64,000 bases of DNA from Gordonia alkaliphila (GCF_023017165.1 NZ_JALKBW010000001.1:3534001-3598000); one strand, 5' to 3'; positions 27,191 to 38,176 are shown, counted from the stretch's first letter. Notes: generated from the letters alone by a model not told the origin. Numbers and translations: made by a program.

Positions 27191-28467
27191 GTGAGCTCCC
27201 CGTCAGACCCGCTGCTGGGCCGCGTCCTGGAACGCCGATACCGGATCGACGCCACCCTCGCGCGGGGCGGGATGTCCGCGGTCTACGTCGGCACCGATCT
27301 GCGGCTGGGACGACGCATCGCGATCAAGGTGATGGACGCCCGCTACGTGGGCGACCCGCAGTTCCTGCGCCGCTTCGAGTTCGAGGCGCGCGCCGTGGCC
27401 GGCCTGAGCCATCCGGGACTGGTCGCCGTCTACGACCAGAGCATCGACGACGACGTCGCCTACCTCGTGATGGAACTGGTCCGCGGCGGCAGCCTGCGCG
27501 AACTGCTGCGCGAACGCGGACCGATGCCGCCGCACGCGGTGGCGGCCATCGGGATACCGACGCTCGGCGGGCTCGGCACCGCCCACCGCGCCGGACTGGT
27601 GCACCGCGACGTGAAGCCGGAGAACATCCTGATCTCCGACACCGGCGACGTGAAGGTCGCCGACTTCGGTCTGGTGCGCGCGGTGTCGGAGGCGGGCGTC
27701 ACCTCGGCCAGCGTGATCCTCGGTACCGCCGCCTATCTGTCGCCGGAGCAGGTGAGCTCCACCGACATCGACGCCCGCAGCGACGTCTACTCGGCGGGCG
27801 TGATGTTCTTCGAACTGCTCACCGGCCAGCAGCCGTTCCAGGGGGCGACGCCGCTGGCTCTCGCCTATCAGCGCCTGAGCTACGACGTGCCGGCGCCCGG
27901 CGACGTGGTCGGCGGCGTGCCGCCGGAGATCGACGAGATCATCCTGCGCGCCACCGAGCGCGACCCGGCGCTGCGCTACCCCGACGGGTTCGCGATGCAG
28001 CACGCCCTGCTCGACGCCGTCGACGACCTCGGGCTGCCGCCGTTCACCGTCCCCGCGCCTACCAGGCCTCCGCGCGCGTCACGTCCGCCATCGCCCGGCC
28101 GGTGGCACCGGCCCGGCCGGCCCCGGCTCCCCGCACCCGCCCCTCCCGCTCCCGCATCCGGGACACGGGTCGGCCGCCCGGATACCACGCAAATGAATAC
28201 GACCCCGACGGATACGACGCAAACGAATACGACCCAGACGATTACGGTCCGGACAACTACGACCCGCGGGGCTACCACCCCGAGGACTATGCGGACCAGC
28301 CGCGCGCCTTCCGTCCGGCGGACCGCGCGGCCGTCGACGTCGACGTCACCCGCGACCCGCAGACCGGGAGCGCGTGGGGCGCACTGGTCTGGCTGGTGCT
28401 GGTGCTGCTGGTCGGCGCCGGGCTGGCCCTGGCCGGATGGGCCGCAGGCCAGGCCCTGACGCCCTGA
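27191..28467 (+). CDS. pknL: PknL, transmembrane Ser/Thr protein kinase, one frameshift
   Basis: Hanks-type kinase. It has Gly-loop ARGGMSAVY, lysine K46, the catalytic HRDVKPEN (from 138) and DFG (158-160), and a TSASVILGTAAYLSPEQ activation loop. The kinase domain ends near residue 285. The frame breaks near 28060. The neighbouring frame then gives a basic linker, Tyr/Asp-rich repeats (NEYDPDGYDANEYDPDDYG), a transmembrane helix (ALVWLVLVLLVGAGLALAGW) and a stop at 28467. Total length is one base short of 426 codons. Taken literally, the frame runs to 28459 and loses the repeats and helix. GTG start at 27191. Confidence 0.88.
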
Positions 28468-28485
28468 CGCCGGATCGCCCTGAGA

Positions 28486-29922
<1,437 letters not shown>

Positions 29923-29938
29923 CTACCCGGTGGACGCG

Positions 29939-30427
29939 CTACCCGGCCAGGGCCTCGATCGCCTGCCAGCGTTTCAGGTTGTGGCGCGCATCGGCCAGGG
30001 CGCTGTGCGCGTCCTTGCCCGTGGCCGGCAGCGGCGGGCTGCCGACGGCCTCCCAGTGCTGACGCAGTTCGCGGGTGAACCGAGGCAGTTCGCGGGGCAG
30101 GTCGGGCATCGCGCCCCACAGCTGACACAGCACCACGTGGTCGTAGGCGCCGATCCACGCCCACAGCTCCACGTCGCCGGGACCGGCCGTCACGAAGTCG
30201 AGGAAGTCCTCGCGGATGCGACGCCTGCTGCGCCAGGCCTTGTCGGCCGGCGACGGCAGCTTGTCGAGCACGTTGGCGCGCACCCACGGGCCCGCCTTGC
30301 CCGGATCGAATTCGGTGGAGACCGCGTAGAACTCGCGGCCGTCCTCGGCGACGACGCCGATCGACACCAACTCGATGGTGGTGCCGTCTTCGATGAATTC
30401 GCAGTCGTAGAAATAGCGCACGAGCAT
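29939..30427 (-). CDS. RNase AS, DEDDh 3'-5' exoribonuclease (Rv2179c-like)
   Basis: A 162-residue RNase T-fold protein. The first metal ligands D8 and E10 are in FYDCEFIEDG, and DHVV near residue 96 and the late HSALADARHNLKR supply the others. In M. tuberculosis the homologue trims adenylate-ended RNA. The ATG at 30427 has a purine-rich GGGGGAT upstream. It precedes the divergent mannosyltransferase gene. Confidence 0.88.
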   Translation of the reverse strand: MLVRYFYDCEFIEDGTTIELVSIGVVAEDGREFYAVSTEFDPGKAGPWVRANVLDKLPSPADKAWRSRRRIREDFLDFVTAGPGDVELWAWIGAYDHVVLCQLWGAMPDLPRELPRFTRELRQHWEAVGSPPLPATGKDAHSALADARHNLKRWQAIEALAG

Positions 30428-30501
30428 CGATTATCCCCCACCGGCCGCGCGGACCCGTACTGTGAGTGGATCGCGGCGGTCCGCCGAGTAACTTAGACCC
30501 C

Positions 30502-31830
30502 ATGTCCCCGCAGGCACGAACGACGGCGACCCGGTTGCGCCGTTGGCGTCCGGGGGCGCTGTCCTGGGCACTGGCCGGACTGGTCTTCGTCGCGTCGTCG
30601 ACGCTGCAGATCGTCGGCGTGCCCGGCACCTCCAGTTTCGGCACCCGCACGCGCTTCGACCTGGACGTCTATCGGCTCGGCGGACAGCTGTGGCACCAGG
30701 GCATCAGCCTCTACGCGGACGGCTCCATGCCGTTCACCGCCGACGGCATCTGGCTCCCCTTCACCTATCCGCCGTTCGCCGCGCTCGTCTTCACCCCGCT
30801 GGGCGCCCTCTCGCTCGACGTGGGCGGCATCGCGATCTCGGTGATCAGCGTGCTCTGCCTGGTCTATGTCACGGTGATCTTCCTGCGCATGCTGCACGTG
30901 GGGTCGGCGACCAACCGGCCGCTGCTGGCGCTGTGGATCAGCGCGATCGCGGTGTGGTGCAACCCGTTCGGCATGACCCTCGGCTACGGCCAGATCAACC
31001 TGATCCTGCTGGTGCTGATCGTGACCGATCTGTTCGTCCTCGGTCACCGGCCGCGCGTGCCGGATCGGAAGTTCCGCGGAGCGCTCGTCGGCCTGGCGTC
31101 GGCGATCAAGCTGACCCCGCTGGTCTTCCTCGGCGTGTTCGCCGCGGCGGCCAAGTGGCGGGCGGTGTTCGTCGGCATCGGCACGTTCGTGGTAGCCGCG
31201 CTGATCGGCGCCGCGTGGCTGCCGTCGGACTCGTACAGGTACTGGACGCACACGCTCTTCCACACCGGTCGCATCGGCGTTCCGGAGGGTCCGATCAACC
31301 AGAACCTGAACGGCGCCTGGCTGCGCCTGGTGGGCCCGGAGAATCCGGTGGCCCCGGCGCTCTGGGTGATCTCCGCGCTGGCGGTCACCGTCCTGGCCGG
31401 TTTCGCGCTGTACCGCACGCGCCCGGTGGCCGCGTTCGCGCGCGGCGCCAGTCATCGGGACGACGTGAACGCGCTCCTCGCCGCCTGCATCGTCGGCCTG
31501 TGGGGCCTGCTGGTGGCGCCGACCACCTGGGCGCACCACTGGGCGTGGGCGCTGCCCGCGGTCCTGGCGTGCTTCGTGATCGCCTCGGTCCCGGGGTCGC
31601 CCTGGACGGCCCGCCTCTACGGCGGCCTCGGCATCGTCGGCATCCCGATCTTCGCGATCGGTCCGTTCCAGCTGATGCCGGCCGACACCGCCGCCTGGAA
31701 CTGGTGGCAGCACCTGGTCGGCAACTCCTACCTGTTCTGGACCCTCGGCTTCCTACTTCTGCTGTGGCGCAAGCCTTTTCGGAGGTACGACGAGGGACTC
31801 TCCCTGGCGCAGCACCTCGCGAACCGCTGA
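30502..31830 (+). CDS. GT87-type polytopic mannosyltransferase (Rv2181-like)
   Basis: A 442-residue membrane enzyme with about 10-11 helices. An early extracytoplasmic loop holds FDLDVYRLGGQLWHQG, the acidic motif of polyprenyl-phosphomannose GT-C enzymes, and TYPPFAAL, YGQINLILL and ASAIKLTPL are typical of the DUF2029/GT87 family. Rv2181 adds alpha-1,2-mannose branches to lipomannan. With mptA and pimB nearby, this completes a lipoglycan set. I chose ATG at 30502 over one 12 codons upstream. Confidence 0.85.
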   Translation: MSPQARTTATRLRRWRPGALSWALAGLVFVASSTLQIVGVPGTSSFGTRTRFDLDVYRLGGQLWHQGISLYADGSMPFTADGIWLPFTYPPFAALVFTPLGALSLDVGGIAISVISVLCLVYVTVIFLRMLHVGSATNRPLLALWISAIAVWCNPFGMTLGYGQINLILLVLIVTDLFVLGHRPRVPDRKFRGALVGLASAIKLTPLVFLGVFAAAAKWRAVFVGIGTFVVAALIGAAWLPSDSYRYWTHTLFHTGRIGVPEGPINQNLNGAWLRLVGPENPVAPALWVISALAVTVLAGFALYRTRPVAAFARGASHRDDVNALLAACIVGLWGLLVAPTTWAHHWAWALPAVLACFVIASVPGSPWTARLYGGLGIVGIPIFAIGPFQLMPADTAAWNWWQHLVGNSYLFWTLGFLLLLWRKPFRRYDEGLSLAQHLANR

Positions 31831-31860
31831 GCCCGGGCCTCGCAACGCGAGGGCCCGGGC
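31831..31860. terminator. Bidirectional terminator between convergent genes
   Basis: GCCCGGGCCTCGC and GCGAGGGCCCGGGC pair with one bulged base around a 3-base loop. It starts right after the mannosyltransferase stop and serves the convergent PlsC gene on the other strand as well. No T tract is evident. Confidence 0.65.
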
Positions 31861-31897
31861 CCGTGGATGTCTTGTCGCCGAGCTCGAACGGTGGAGC

Positions 31898-32602
31898 TCA
31901 GGCCGCGGCGCCGTCGACCTTCGGCGCGGTCGGCTGGTTCTTCAGGGTGGCCGCGTACACGTCCACGTACTGCTGGCCGCTCAGACGCATGAGCGCGTAC
32001 ATGATCTCGTCGGTCACGGCGCGCTCGATGAAGCGGTTGCCGGCCATGCCCTCGTAGCGGGAGAAGTCCAGCGGGGTGCCGAACTTGATCGTGATGCGGG
32101 TCGGCCGCGGCAGGATGGTGCCGGGCGGGTTGATGCGGTCGGTGTTGATCATCGCGACCGGGACCACCGGGGTGCCGCTCTCCAGCGCCATCCGGGCCAG
32201 GCCGGTCTTGCCCTTGTACAGGCGGCCGTCCGGCGAGCGGGTGCCCTCCGGGTACAGGCAGAGCACCCCGCCGTCGTCGAGGATGCGACGGCCCGCGGTC
32301 AGCGCGCCCGCCGCGGCACTCGCCCCGGAGCGGTCGATCGGGATCTGCCCGGAGGTGCTGAAGAACCACTTCTTGAAGCGGCCCTTGAGGCCCGGCTCGG
32401 TGAAGTACTCGCTCTTGGCGAGGAAGAAGACGCGACGCGGCGACATCAGCGGGAGGTAGAAGCTGTCGACGACGGCGAGGTGATTGCTCGCCAGCAGGAC
32501 TTTGCCCTCCGGCGGGAGGTTCTCCAGTCCTTCCACCTTGGGGCGGCCCATCAGCCAGAGCAAGGGCCCCATGAAGATGTACTTGAAGAGGTAGTACCAC
32601 AT
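31898..32602 (-). CDS. PlsC-type 1-acyl-glycerol-3-phosphate acyltransferase (Rv2182c-like)
   Basis: A 234-residue acyltransferase. The catalytic NHxxxxD motif is SNHLAVVDSF, and LYPEGTRSPDG is the glycerophosphate-binding block. The start MWYYLFKYIFMGPLL is a membrane-anchoring segment matching the mycobacterial protein. It acylates lysophosphatidate in phospholipid synthesis. I chose ATG at 32602, with AAGCAGG about 8 bases upstream, rather than the longer reading to 32641. Confidence 0.9.
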   Translation of the reverse strand: MWYYLFKYIFMGPLLWLMGRPKVEGLENLPPEGKVLLASNHLAVVDSFYLPLMSPRRVFFLAKSEYFTEPGLKGRFKKWFFSTSGQIPIDRSGASAAAGALTAGRRILDDGGVLCLYPEGTRSPDGRLYKGKTGLARMALESGTPVVPVAMINTDRINPPGTILPRPTRITIKFGTPLDFSRYEGMAGNRFIERAVTDEIMYALMRLSGQQYVDVYAATLKNQPTAPKVDGAAA

Positions 32603-32675
32603 GCTGCAGACCTGCTTCCCTCGCGCGGCGACCGCACGCATCGGCTCCGGCGTGTCGGCGTATCGGATGCCTACA

Positions 32676-33680
32676 TTACTGCGCGCGCCCGCCGGGGTTC
32701 GCGGTCGCCTCCGCGAGCGCGGCCAGCCCCAGTTCGGCCACCTTCGCCGCGCCGATCACCCCGGCGCTCTCCCCCAACTGGGTGGGGCGGATGCGCGCCA
32801 GTTGCCGGTGGCCGGCACCGGTGACCATCGTCGTGTAGTGCTCCCGCGCTTCGTCGAGGTAGAGGCCCGATGCCGCGCCCAGGCCGCCGGCGATGACGAT
32901 GAGGTCCGGGTCGAAGACGTCGGCGATCATCGCCATGCCCTGCCCCAGCCAGTGCGCGAGACTCGCGAAGGCGGCCACCGCGATCGGGTCGCCCTCGGCT
33001 GCTGCGGCCGCCACCCGTCGACCGGTCAGCGACCCCGGATCGGCCTGCGACTCCGCGGCCAGCACCGAATGCCCGGGCTCGGACTGGGCCAGCAGTTCGA
33101 CGACGGTGTCGACCAGACCCGTTCCGCTGCAATACCTTTCGAGGCAGCCGTGCTTGCCGCAACCGCACGGGCGGCCGTCCGGCACCACTACGATGTGCCC
33201 GAACTCCGGGGCCACGCCGAAGCTGCCGCGATAGATCTCGCCGCCCATCAGCATGCCCGCGCCGATGCCCGTGCCCAAGGCCAGCACCAGGGTGTTGTGG
33301 CCGCGTGCGGCGGCGCCGAAGTGCAGTTCGGCCACGGCTGCGGAGTTCGCGTCGTGTTCGGCGAAGACGGGCAGTCCCCACCGCCGCGTCATCTCCGCGG
33401 GCACCGCGACCTCGCGCCAGGCCAGGTGCGGGGCGAAGCGCACCGTCTGGCGGTCCGGCGACAGGAACCCCGCGATGGCCAGCCCGACGGCGCGCACCGT
33501 CCACCGGTCGCGGAGTTCGGACACCAGTCGATCCAAGCAGTGCTCCAGGGCGGTCGCCGTCGGCGGTGTGGCGGCGCGCAGCGTATCGAGCATGGTGCCC
33601 TCGGCGTCGACCACGGCGGCCCGCACACTGGTGCCGCCGATGTCGATGCCGATGGTCAGTTCGTTGGCGAGTCGGCTCAC
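32676..33680 (-). CDS. ROK-family glucokinase
   Basis: A 334-residue sugar kinase. The N-terminal ATP loop is GIDIGGTSVRAAVVD, and AEHDANSAAVAE carries the catalytic Asp. The zinc site is CGCGKHGCLE. VLALGTGIGAGML is the second phosphate loop. It probably phosphorylates glucose; other hexoses or ManNAc cannot be excluded. GTG start at 33680. It follows a 118-residue unknown protein by 13 bases. Confidence 0.9.
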   Translation of the reverse strand: MSRLANELTIGIDIGGTSVRAAVVDAEGTMLDTLRAATPPTATALEHCLDRLVSELRDRWTVRAVGLAIAGFLSPDRQTVRFAPHLAWREVAVPAEMTRRWGLPVFAEHDANSAAVAELHFGAAARGHNTLVLALGTGIGAGMLMGGEIYRGSFGVAPEFGHIVVVPDGRPCGCGKHGCLERYCSGTGLVDTVVELLAQSEPGHSVLAAESQADPGSLTGRRVAAAAAEGDPIAVAAFASLAHWLGQGMAMIADVFDPDLIVIAGGLGAASGLYLDEAREHYTTMVTGAGHRQLARIRPTQLGESAGVIGAAKVAELGLAALAEATANPGGRAQ

Positions 33681-33693
33681 CCGAGTCAGCCTG

Positions 33694-34050
33694 TCACGAA
33701 TGCGACGGCGAAGTGCCGATGCGCACCGGAATCGACTGGAACGGCGTCGCGGGCGGTGCCGTCCCGGTGGCCGGGGACGACCGCAGCATCTCGGCGATCG
33801 CTTCCAGGATCGCGATGCAGGCCGTCAGCAGGCGCGCGAGGAGATCGCCGAGTTCGCCGACCAGGGTGCCGAGTTCGCCGACCAACTCGGTCAGCCGCGA
33901 ACCGCCGTCGCCGTCGGCCGCACCGACACCCGACGCGCTGCCGCCGCCGATGAGCGCGGCCCACTGATCCAGTTGCGCTGCGAAACCGAGCAGGAGCGCA
34001 TTGACCGGGTCCGTCGCCGCCTGCCCCGCACCGGGTGCATCGTCGGTCAT
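33694..34050 (-). CDS. Small conserved-looking protein with a hydrophobic heptad segment
   Basis: A 118-residue protein I do not recognise. Its centre (LTELVGELGTLVGELGDLLA and the following LLTACIAILEAIAEML) is a long amphipathic helix with Leu/Val/Ile every three to four residues. The C-terminus is Pro/Ser-rich. Position and size fit Rv2183c. The ATG at 34050 has GAAAGAGCGG upstream. It lies between the ArsA-like and ROK genes on the same strand, so it is probably in their operon. Confidence 0.65.
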   Translation of the reverse strand: MTDDAPGAGQAATDPVNALLLGFAAQLDQWAALIGGGSASGVGAADGDGGSRLTELVGELGTLVGELGDLLARLLTACIAILEAIAEMLRSSPATGTAPPATPFQSIPVRIGTSPSHS

Positions 34051-34135
34051 CGGATACCGCTCTTTCTTCGCTGGCAGGGGTCGTTCGGGTCTCTCAGATT
34101 ACACTTCCGGGCGCGCGGCGATTCGGGCGCCGGAC

Positions 34136-35334
34136 TCAGCGCTGCGGCCAGAGCGCCGGGTCCGGCTGGAAGTGCACCATCAGCTCGTCGCCGTCGAAGT
34201 CCGCACCGGTCACCTGGCAGCGCCGCAGCACCGACGGCAGCGGCACGGGCTGACGGAACCCGGTGACGGTGACCAATAGATCGTCGCCGGAACGGCCGAG
34301 AGCCAATTCCTCCGGGCGGGCAGCGTCTGCCGCCACCGGAGTCGATATCGGGCCTCCAGGCCGCCGCCGCCGACGTGTTCGACCACCGGGGCGGCCGCAC
34401 CGCGCGCATGCCCGTCCGGAGCCGACAGGCGTACGTCCAGTCGACGCAGCTGCGGCAGTTTGACGGGTTCGACGTCGTGGGCGGCGACGACGCCGACCGG
34501 GACCGCGCGGTCCGCGTCGCCGCCGAGCAGGGTCCGGGCCTGCGCCGCGACGGCGTCGGTGTCGAGCGCGCCGGGCCCGGCGTTGACCAGGATCGAGCGC
34601 AGCGGCAGGCCCATCACTTCGGTGAGCGCCAGGTGATCGGGCAGCGTCGACTGTCCGCGCCCGCCCGCGGGCACCACCAGGTGCACGGCGGCACCGGTCG
34701 GATCGGCGAGCAGTTCGCGCAGATCCCGGCAGTCGCGGTCGATGCTTTCCACCGCGGCGGCGACCTGTGCCAATGCCGGCTTCTCCGACGCCTGCGCCAG
34801 GCGCACATTGCGCGGCCACAGTCGATCGATCGCGGCGGCCAGAACGGTCGGCGACCGCAGCAGCGCATACGGGTCGCCCGCCCCGGACAGGTCCACCACC
34901 ACCGACTGCCAGCGGCCGCTGGTCGCGGCGTCGCGGACGGCGCGCAGCAGCAGGAACTCCTGGGCGCCGGGCAGCCCGGTCAGCTCCCCCGCATCGATGC
35001 CGGCGATGGTGCCCACCACCGGCAGCAGCTTGCGGCCGACCCCGGCGGCGTCGAGCGCCGCGGTGAAGTCGGTCCACGCTTGTTCCAGCACCCGCAGCGG
35101 ATCCAGGTGCAGGAGATCCAATTCCCCGGTCACCGCGACCGGCTCGCCGGCCACGCGGAACACGCCGAGGCGCTGCGGCAGCGTCGATCGAGGATCGACG
35201 GTGATCAGCAGGGTGCGCGCGGCGTCGACCGCGGTCAGGGGGCCGCCGCGCCGCTGCGGACGGTGCGCGTCGGCGAGTCCGAGGGCGCCGGCGGCGGCCG
35301 CCGCCGAAATGCCCGAGCCACCGGGCCCGAGCAC
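34136..35334 (-). CDS. ArsA/GET3-like ATPase homologue (Rv2184c-like) with one frameshift and a deviant P-loop
   Basis: Resembles actinobacterial ArsA-type proteins. It starts LGPGGSGISAAAAAGALGLA, then TLLITVDPRSTL, then a long helical part; the C-terminal beta domain is LALGRSGDDLLVTVTGFRQP. The Walker A loop normally reads GKGGVGKS; here it is GPGGSGIS, with no lysine. The frame breaks near 34320, and the end is in the next frame up to a stop at 34136. Total length is one base short of 400 codons. The start is unclear: GTG at 35334, or a rarer codon up to 24 bases upstream next to the START gene stop. Confidence 0.75.
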
Positions 35335-35357
35335 CAGATGGAGGGCAGCCAGATCGA

Positions 35358-35795
35358 TCAGCCTTCGACCCTCTTCTTGAGATCGTGCAGCGCCGCGTCG
35401 GTGATCGCCTTCTCCGCGCGCCGCTTGAGCTGACTGATCATCGGAATCAGCAGGTCGACGGTGAGGGTGTACGTGACCTTGGTCGAGCCCGGCACCTGCT
35501 GCTCCAGCGCATAGGAGCCGCGCTGATCCCGCTGCAGGTCACTGGACTCGAGCCGCCAGGACACCGACGTGCCGTCCGGCGCCCAGTCGTAGGTGAGCAC
35601 ATAGGTGTCGGTGAGCACTCCGGCATCGAGTTCGAAACGGACGCGGCGCGCGCGGCCGGCGTCGTCGTGCTCGAGGACCGTCACCTCGCGAGCGGCCGTC
35701 ACCCACTCCGGGTAGGCGGCGAAATCGGCGATGACCGCCATGATGTCGGCGACGTCGGCGCGCACGACGATCGCCTGTTGCGTGTGGTCAGCCAA
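35358..35795 (-). CDS. SRPBCC/START-fold protein (polyketide cyclase-like, Rv2185c-like)
   Basis: A 145-residue helix-grip protein. The family pattern is IVVRADVADIMAVIADFAAYPEWV, then ARRVRFELDAG, then a C-terminal helix LKRRAEKAITDAALHDLKKR. Such folds bind lipids or aromatic ligands in a deep cavity. It starts with TTG at 35795, overlapping the upstream gene by 8 bases, so coupling is likely. Ligand unknown. Confidence 0.82.
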   Translation of the reverse strand: MADHTQQAIVVRADVADIMAVIADFAAYPEWVTAAREVTVLEHDDAGRARRVRFELDAGVLTDTYVLTYDWAPDGTSVSWRLESSDLQRDQRGSYALEQQVPGSTKVTYTLTVDLLIPMISQLKRRAEKAITDAALHDLKKRVEG

Positions 35796-36207
35796 GGGTC
35801 GCCGCCTCTTCGTCGTCGGCGGCGGGGCCGCCGATCTCCCGGCTGCCCTCCAGGAGGTCCTTCACCTGGAAGGACATCTCCTTGCCCGCGACCCGGTACT
35901 TCTTGTTGAGGTCGGCCACCGCGGACTGCGCGGCGGCGGGTTCGGTCGGCAGCGGCGCGGTGGGCTCGGCGTGCAGGTAGTAGTGCAGCACGAAGCCGTC
36001 GAGCACCTCTTCGCACCAGATCTCCATGGTGCCCTCGATCGGCCCGGCGACCTGCCAGCGCACCCCGGCGTTCCCGCGGTCCTCGACCACGTCCAGTGCC
36101 AGATCGCCGAACCAGCGGCGCCAGCGCGCGCGGTCGTTGACCACCGCACCGGCCAGGGACGGCGCAGCCGCCACAAAGGTCTCGTCTGCCACCTGGATGG
36201 TCGTCAC
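35788..36207 (-). CDS. START-like polyketide-cyclase-related protein (Rv2186c-like)
   Basis: A 139-residue protein starting MTTIQVADETFVAAAPSLAGAV, with VNDRARWRRWFGDLALDVVEDRG, VRWQVAGPIEGTMEIWCEEV and DGFVLHYYLHAEP. This matches a conserved mycobacterial protein paired with the preceding START gene. The start GTG at 36207 is preferred over a longer reading. The first gene of a minus-strand operon that includes the ArsA-like gene; divergent from fadD15. Confidence 0.75.
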   Translation of the reverse strand: MTTIQVADETFVAAAPSLAGAVVNDRARWRRWFGDLALDVVEDRGNAGVRWQVAGPIEGTMEIWCEEVLDGFVLHYYLHAEPTAPLPTEPAAAQSAVADLNKKYRVAGKEMSFQVKDLLEGSREIGGPAADDEEAATLG

Positions 36208-36367
36208 GCTTCTAGCATCACACACCCGGGCCGCGCGACGAAAGCCGCCCATTGGTTCTCGCCCGCCGAAGCGGCGATAGACTTACCGAAAGTGACCGTG
36301 ATGTGAGAATAGTCCTGATGGCGTCGGTCGCAGGCCGTCAGAGCATGAACCGAAAGGTTGCCAGTCC

Positions 36368-38176
36368 ATGGCCGAATTCAGCCTGCCCGCGCAGTTCGTC
36401 ACCCCGCCGGAGCGCAACGCGACCGACATTCTCTTCGACATCGCCGCGGCGAACCCCGCCAAGACCGTGTTCCTGGACCAGGTGAACGGCCAGTGGCGCC
36501 CGGTCAGCGCCGGGGAGGCCACCGATCGGGTACTCGCCCTCGCCAAGGGACTCATCGCCTCCGGCGTCAACTCCGGCGACCGCGTCGCCCTGCTGTCGTC
36601 GACCCGCCTGGAGTGGACGCTCCTGGACTTCGCGATCTGGACCGCCGGGGCCACCCCCGTGCCGATCTACGAATCCTCGTCGGCGCCGCAGATCGACTGG
36701 ATCCTGGAGGACTCCTCGGCCGTCGGGATCATCGTCGAGAACGAGGCCAAGCGGCAGCTGCTGGCCGACGTCGCCCACGTCACGTCGGCGACGATGGTGT
36801 TCACCATCGATCCGGGCGAGGGCCCGAATCTGGTGGAGCAGCTGACCGCGGCGGGCACCGCGGTGACCGACGCCGAGGTCGAGGCGCGACGTCGCTCGCT
36901 GCGCGCCGACTCGCCCGCGACTCTCATCTACACCTCCGGCACCACCGGCCGCCCCAAGGGCGTCATGCTGGCGCACGCCAACCTGCTCGGCGAGGTCGGC
37001 GGCGTCCTGGACAGCACGATGCGCGAGAAGCTCGGCGACGGCAAGCGCCTGCTGATGTTCCTGCCGATGGCGCACGTCCTGGCCCGCGCGATCAACCTGG
37101 TCGCGATCGAAGCAGGCGTCGAGGTCGGCTACACCGCCGACATCAAGAACCTGCTGCCCACCTTCGAGACCTTCCGCCCGTCGCTGATCCTGTCGGTGCC
37201 GCGCGTCTTCGAGAAGGTCTACAACTCGGCTCGCCAGAAGGCCTTCGACGGCAGCGTCATCAAGGGCGCCATCTTCGACCGGGCCGCCGCCACCGCCATC
37301 GCCCACTCCAAAGCCCTCGACAGCGGTTCGGTGAGCGCCGTGCTGGAGCTGCGCCGCAAGCTGTACGACCGTCTGGTCTACGCCAAGCTGCGCGCCGCCC
37401 TCGGCGGCCAGTGCGAGATGGCGATCTCCGGCGGCGCCCCGCTCGGCGCGCGCCTGGGCCACTTCTTCCGCGGCGTCGGTATCCCGGTGTACGAGGGCTA
37501 CGGCCTCACCGAGACCACCGCGGCCATCACCGTCAACACCCCCGGCCACGTCCGGATGGGCACCGTCGGCCGCCCCATCCCGGGCAACACCGTGCGTATC
37601 GCCGATGACGGCGAGGTGCTGCTGAACGGCGCCGTGGTCTTCGCCGGGTACTGGCAGAACACGGATGCCACCGCCGAGTCGCTCTCCGACGGCTGGTTCC
37701 ACACCGGTGACCTGGGCACCCTGGACCAGGACGGCTACCTCAAGATCACCGGCCGCAAGAAGGAGATCATCGTCACCGCAGGCGGCAAGAACGTCTCCCC
37801 CGCACCGATGGAGGACATCATGCGCGCCCACCCGCTGATCTCGCAGGCCATGGTGGTCGGCGATCAGCAGCCGTTCATCGGGACGCTGATCACCCTCGAC
37901 CCGGAGGCCGTCCCCGGCTGGCTCGAGCGCAACGGCAAGGATCCCGCCACCACCATGCGCGCGCTGGTCAAGGACCACCAGCTGCACGCCGAACTGCAGA
38001 CCGCCATCGACGAGGCCAACGCGACGGTCTCGCACGCCGAGGCGATCAAGAAGTTCCGCATCCTGCTCGACGACTTCACCGAGGAGACCGGCGAGCTGAC
38101 CCCGACGCTGAAGGTCAAGCGCAAGGTGGTCGCCGAGAAGTTCAGCCGTCAGATCGAGAAGATCTACCACCAGTGA
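36368..38176 (+). CDS. fadD15: FadD15-type long-chain fatty acid-CoA ligase
   Basis: A 602-residue adenylate-forming enzyme. The phosphate loop is YTSGTTGRPKGVML, then YEGYGLTETTAA, then WFHTGDLGTLDQDGYLKITG and the hinge GRKKEIIVTAGGKNVSP. The LFLPMAHV-type helix is typical of the FACL/FAA subfamily. It activates long-chain fatty acids. ATG at 36368 with AAAGG upstream. A TTGGTT...TAGACT pair at 36252-36283 is a weak promoter candidate. Confidence 0.93.
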   Translation: MAEFSLPAQFVTPPERNATDILFDIAAANPAKTVFLDQVNGQWRPVSAGEATDRVLALAKGLIASGVNSGDRVALLSSTRLEWTLLDFAIWTAGATPVPIYESSSAPQIDWILEDSSAVGIIVENEAKRQLLADVAHVTSATMVFTIDPGEGPNLVEQLTAAGTAVTDAEVEARRRSLRADSPATLIYTSGTTGRPKGVMLAHANLLGEVGGVLDSTMREKLGDGKRLLMFLPMAHVLARAINLVAIEAGVEVGYTADIKNLLPTFETFRPSLILSVPRVFEKVYNSARQKAFDGSVIKGAIFDRAAATAIAHSKALDSGSVSAVLELRRKLYDRLVYAKLRAALGGQCEMAISGGAPLGARLGHFFRGVGIPVYEGYGLTETTAAITVNTPGHVRMGTVGRPIPGNTVRIADDGEVLLNGAVVFAGYWQNTDATAESLSDGWFHTGDLGTLDQDGYLKITGRKKEIIVTAGGKNVSPAPMEDIMRAHPLISQAMVVGDQQPFIGTLITLDPEAVPGWLERNGKDPATTMRALVKDHQLHAELQTAIDEANATVSHAEAIKKFRILLDDFTEETGELTPTLKVKRKVVAEKFSRQIEKIYHQ

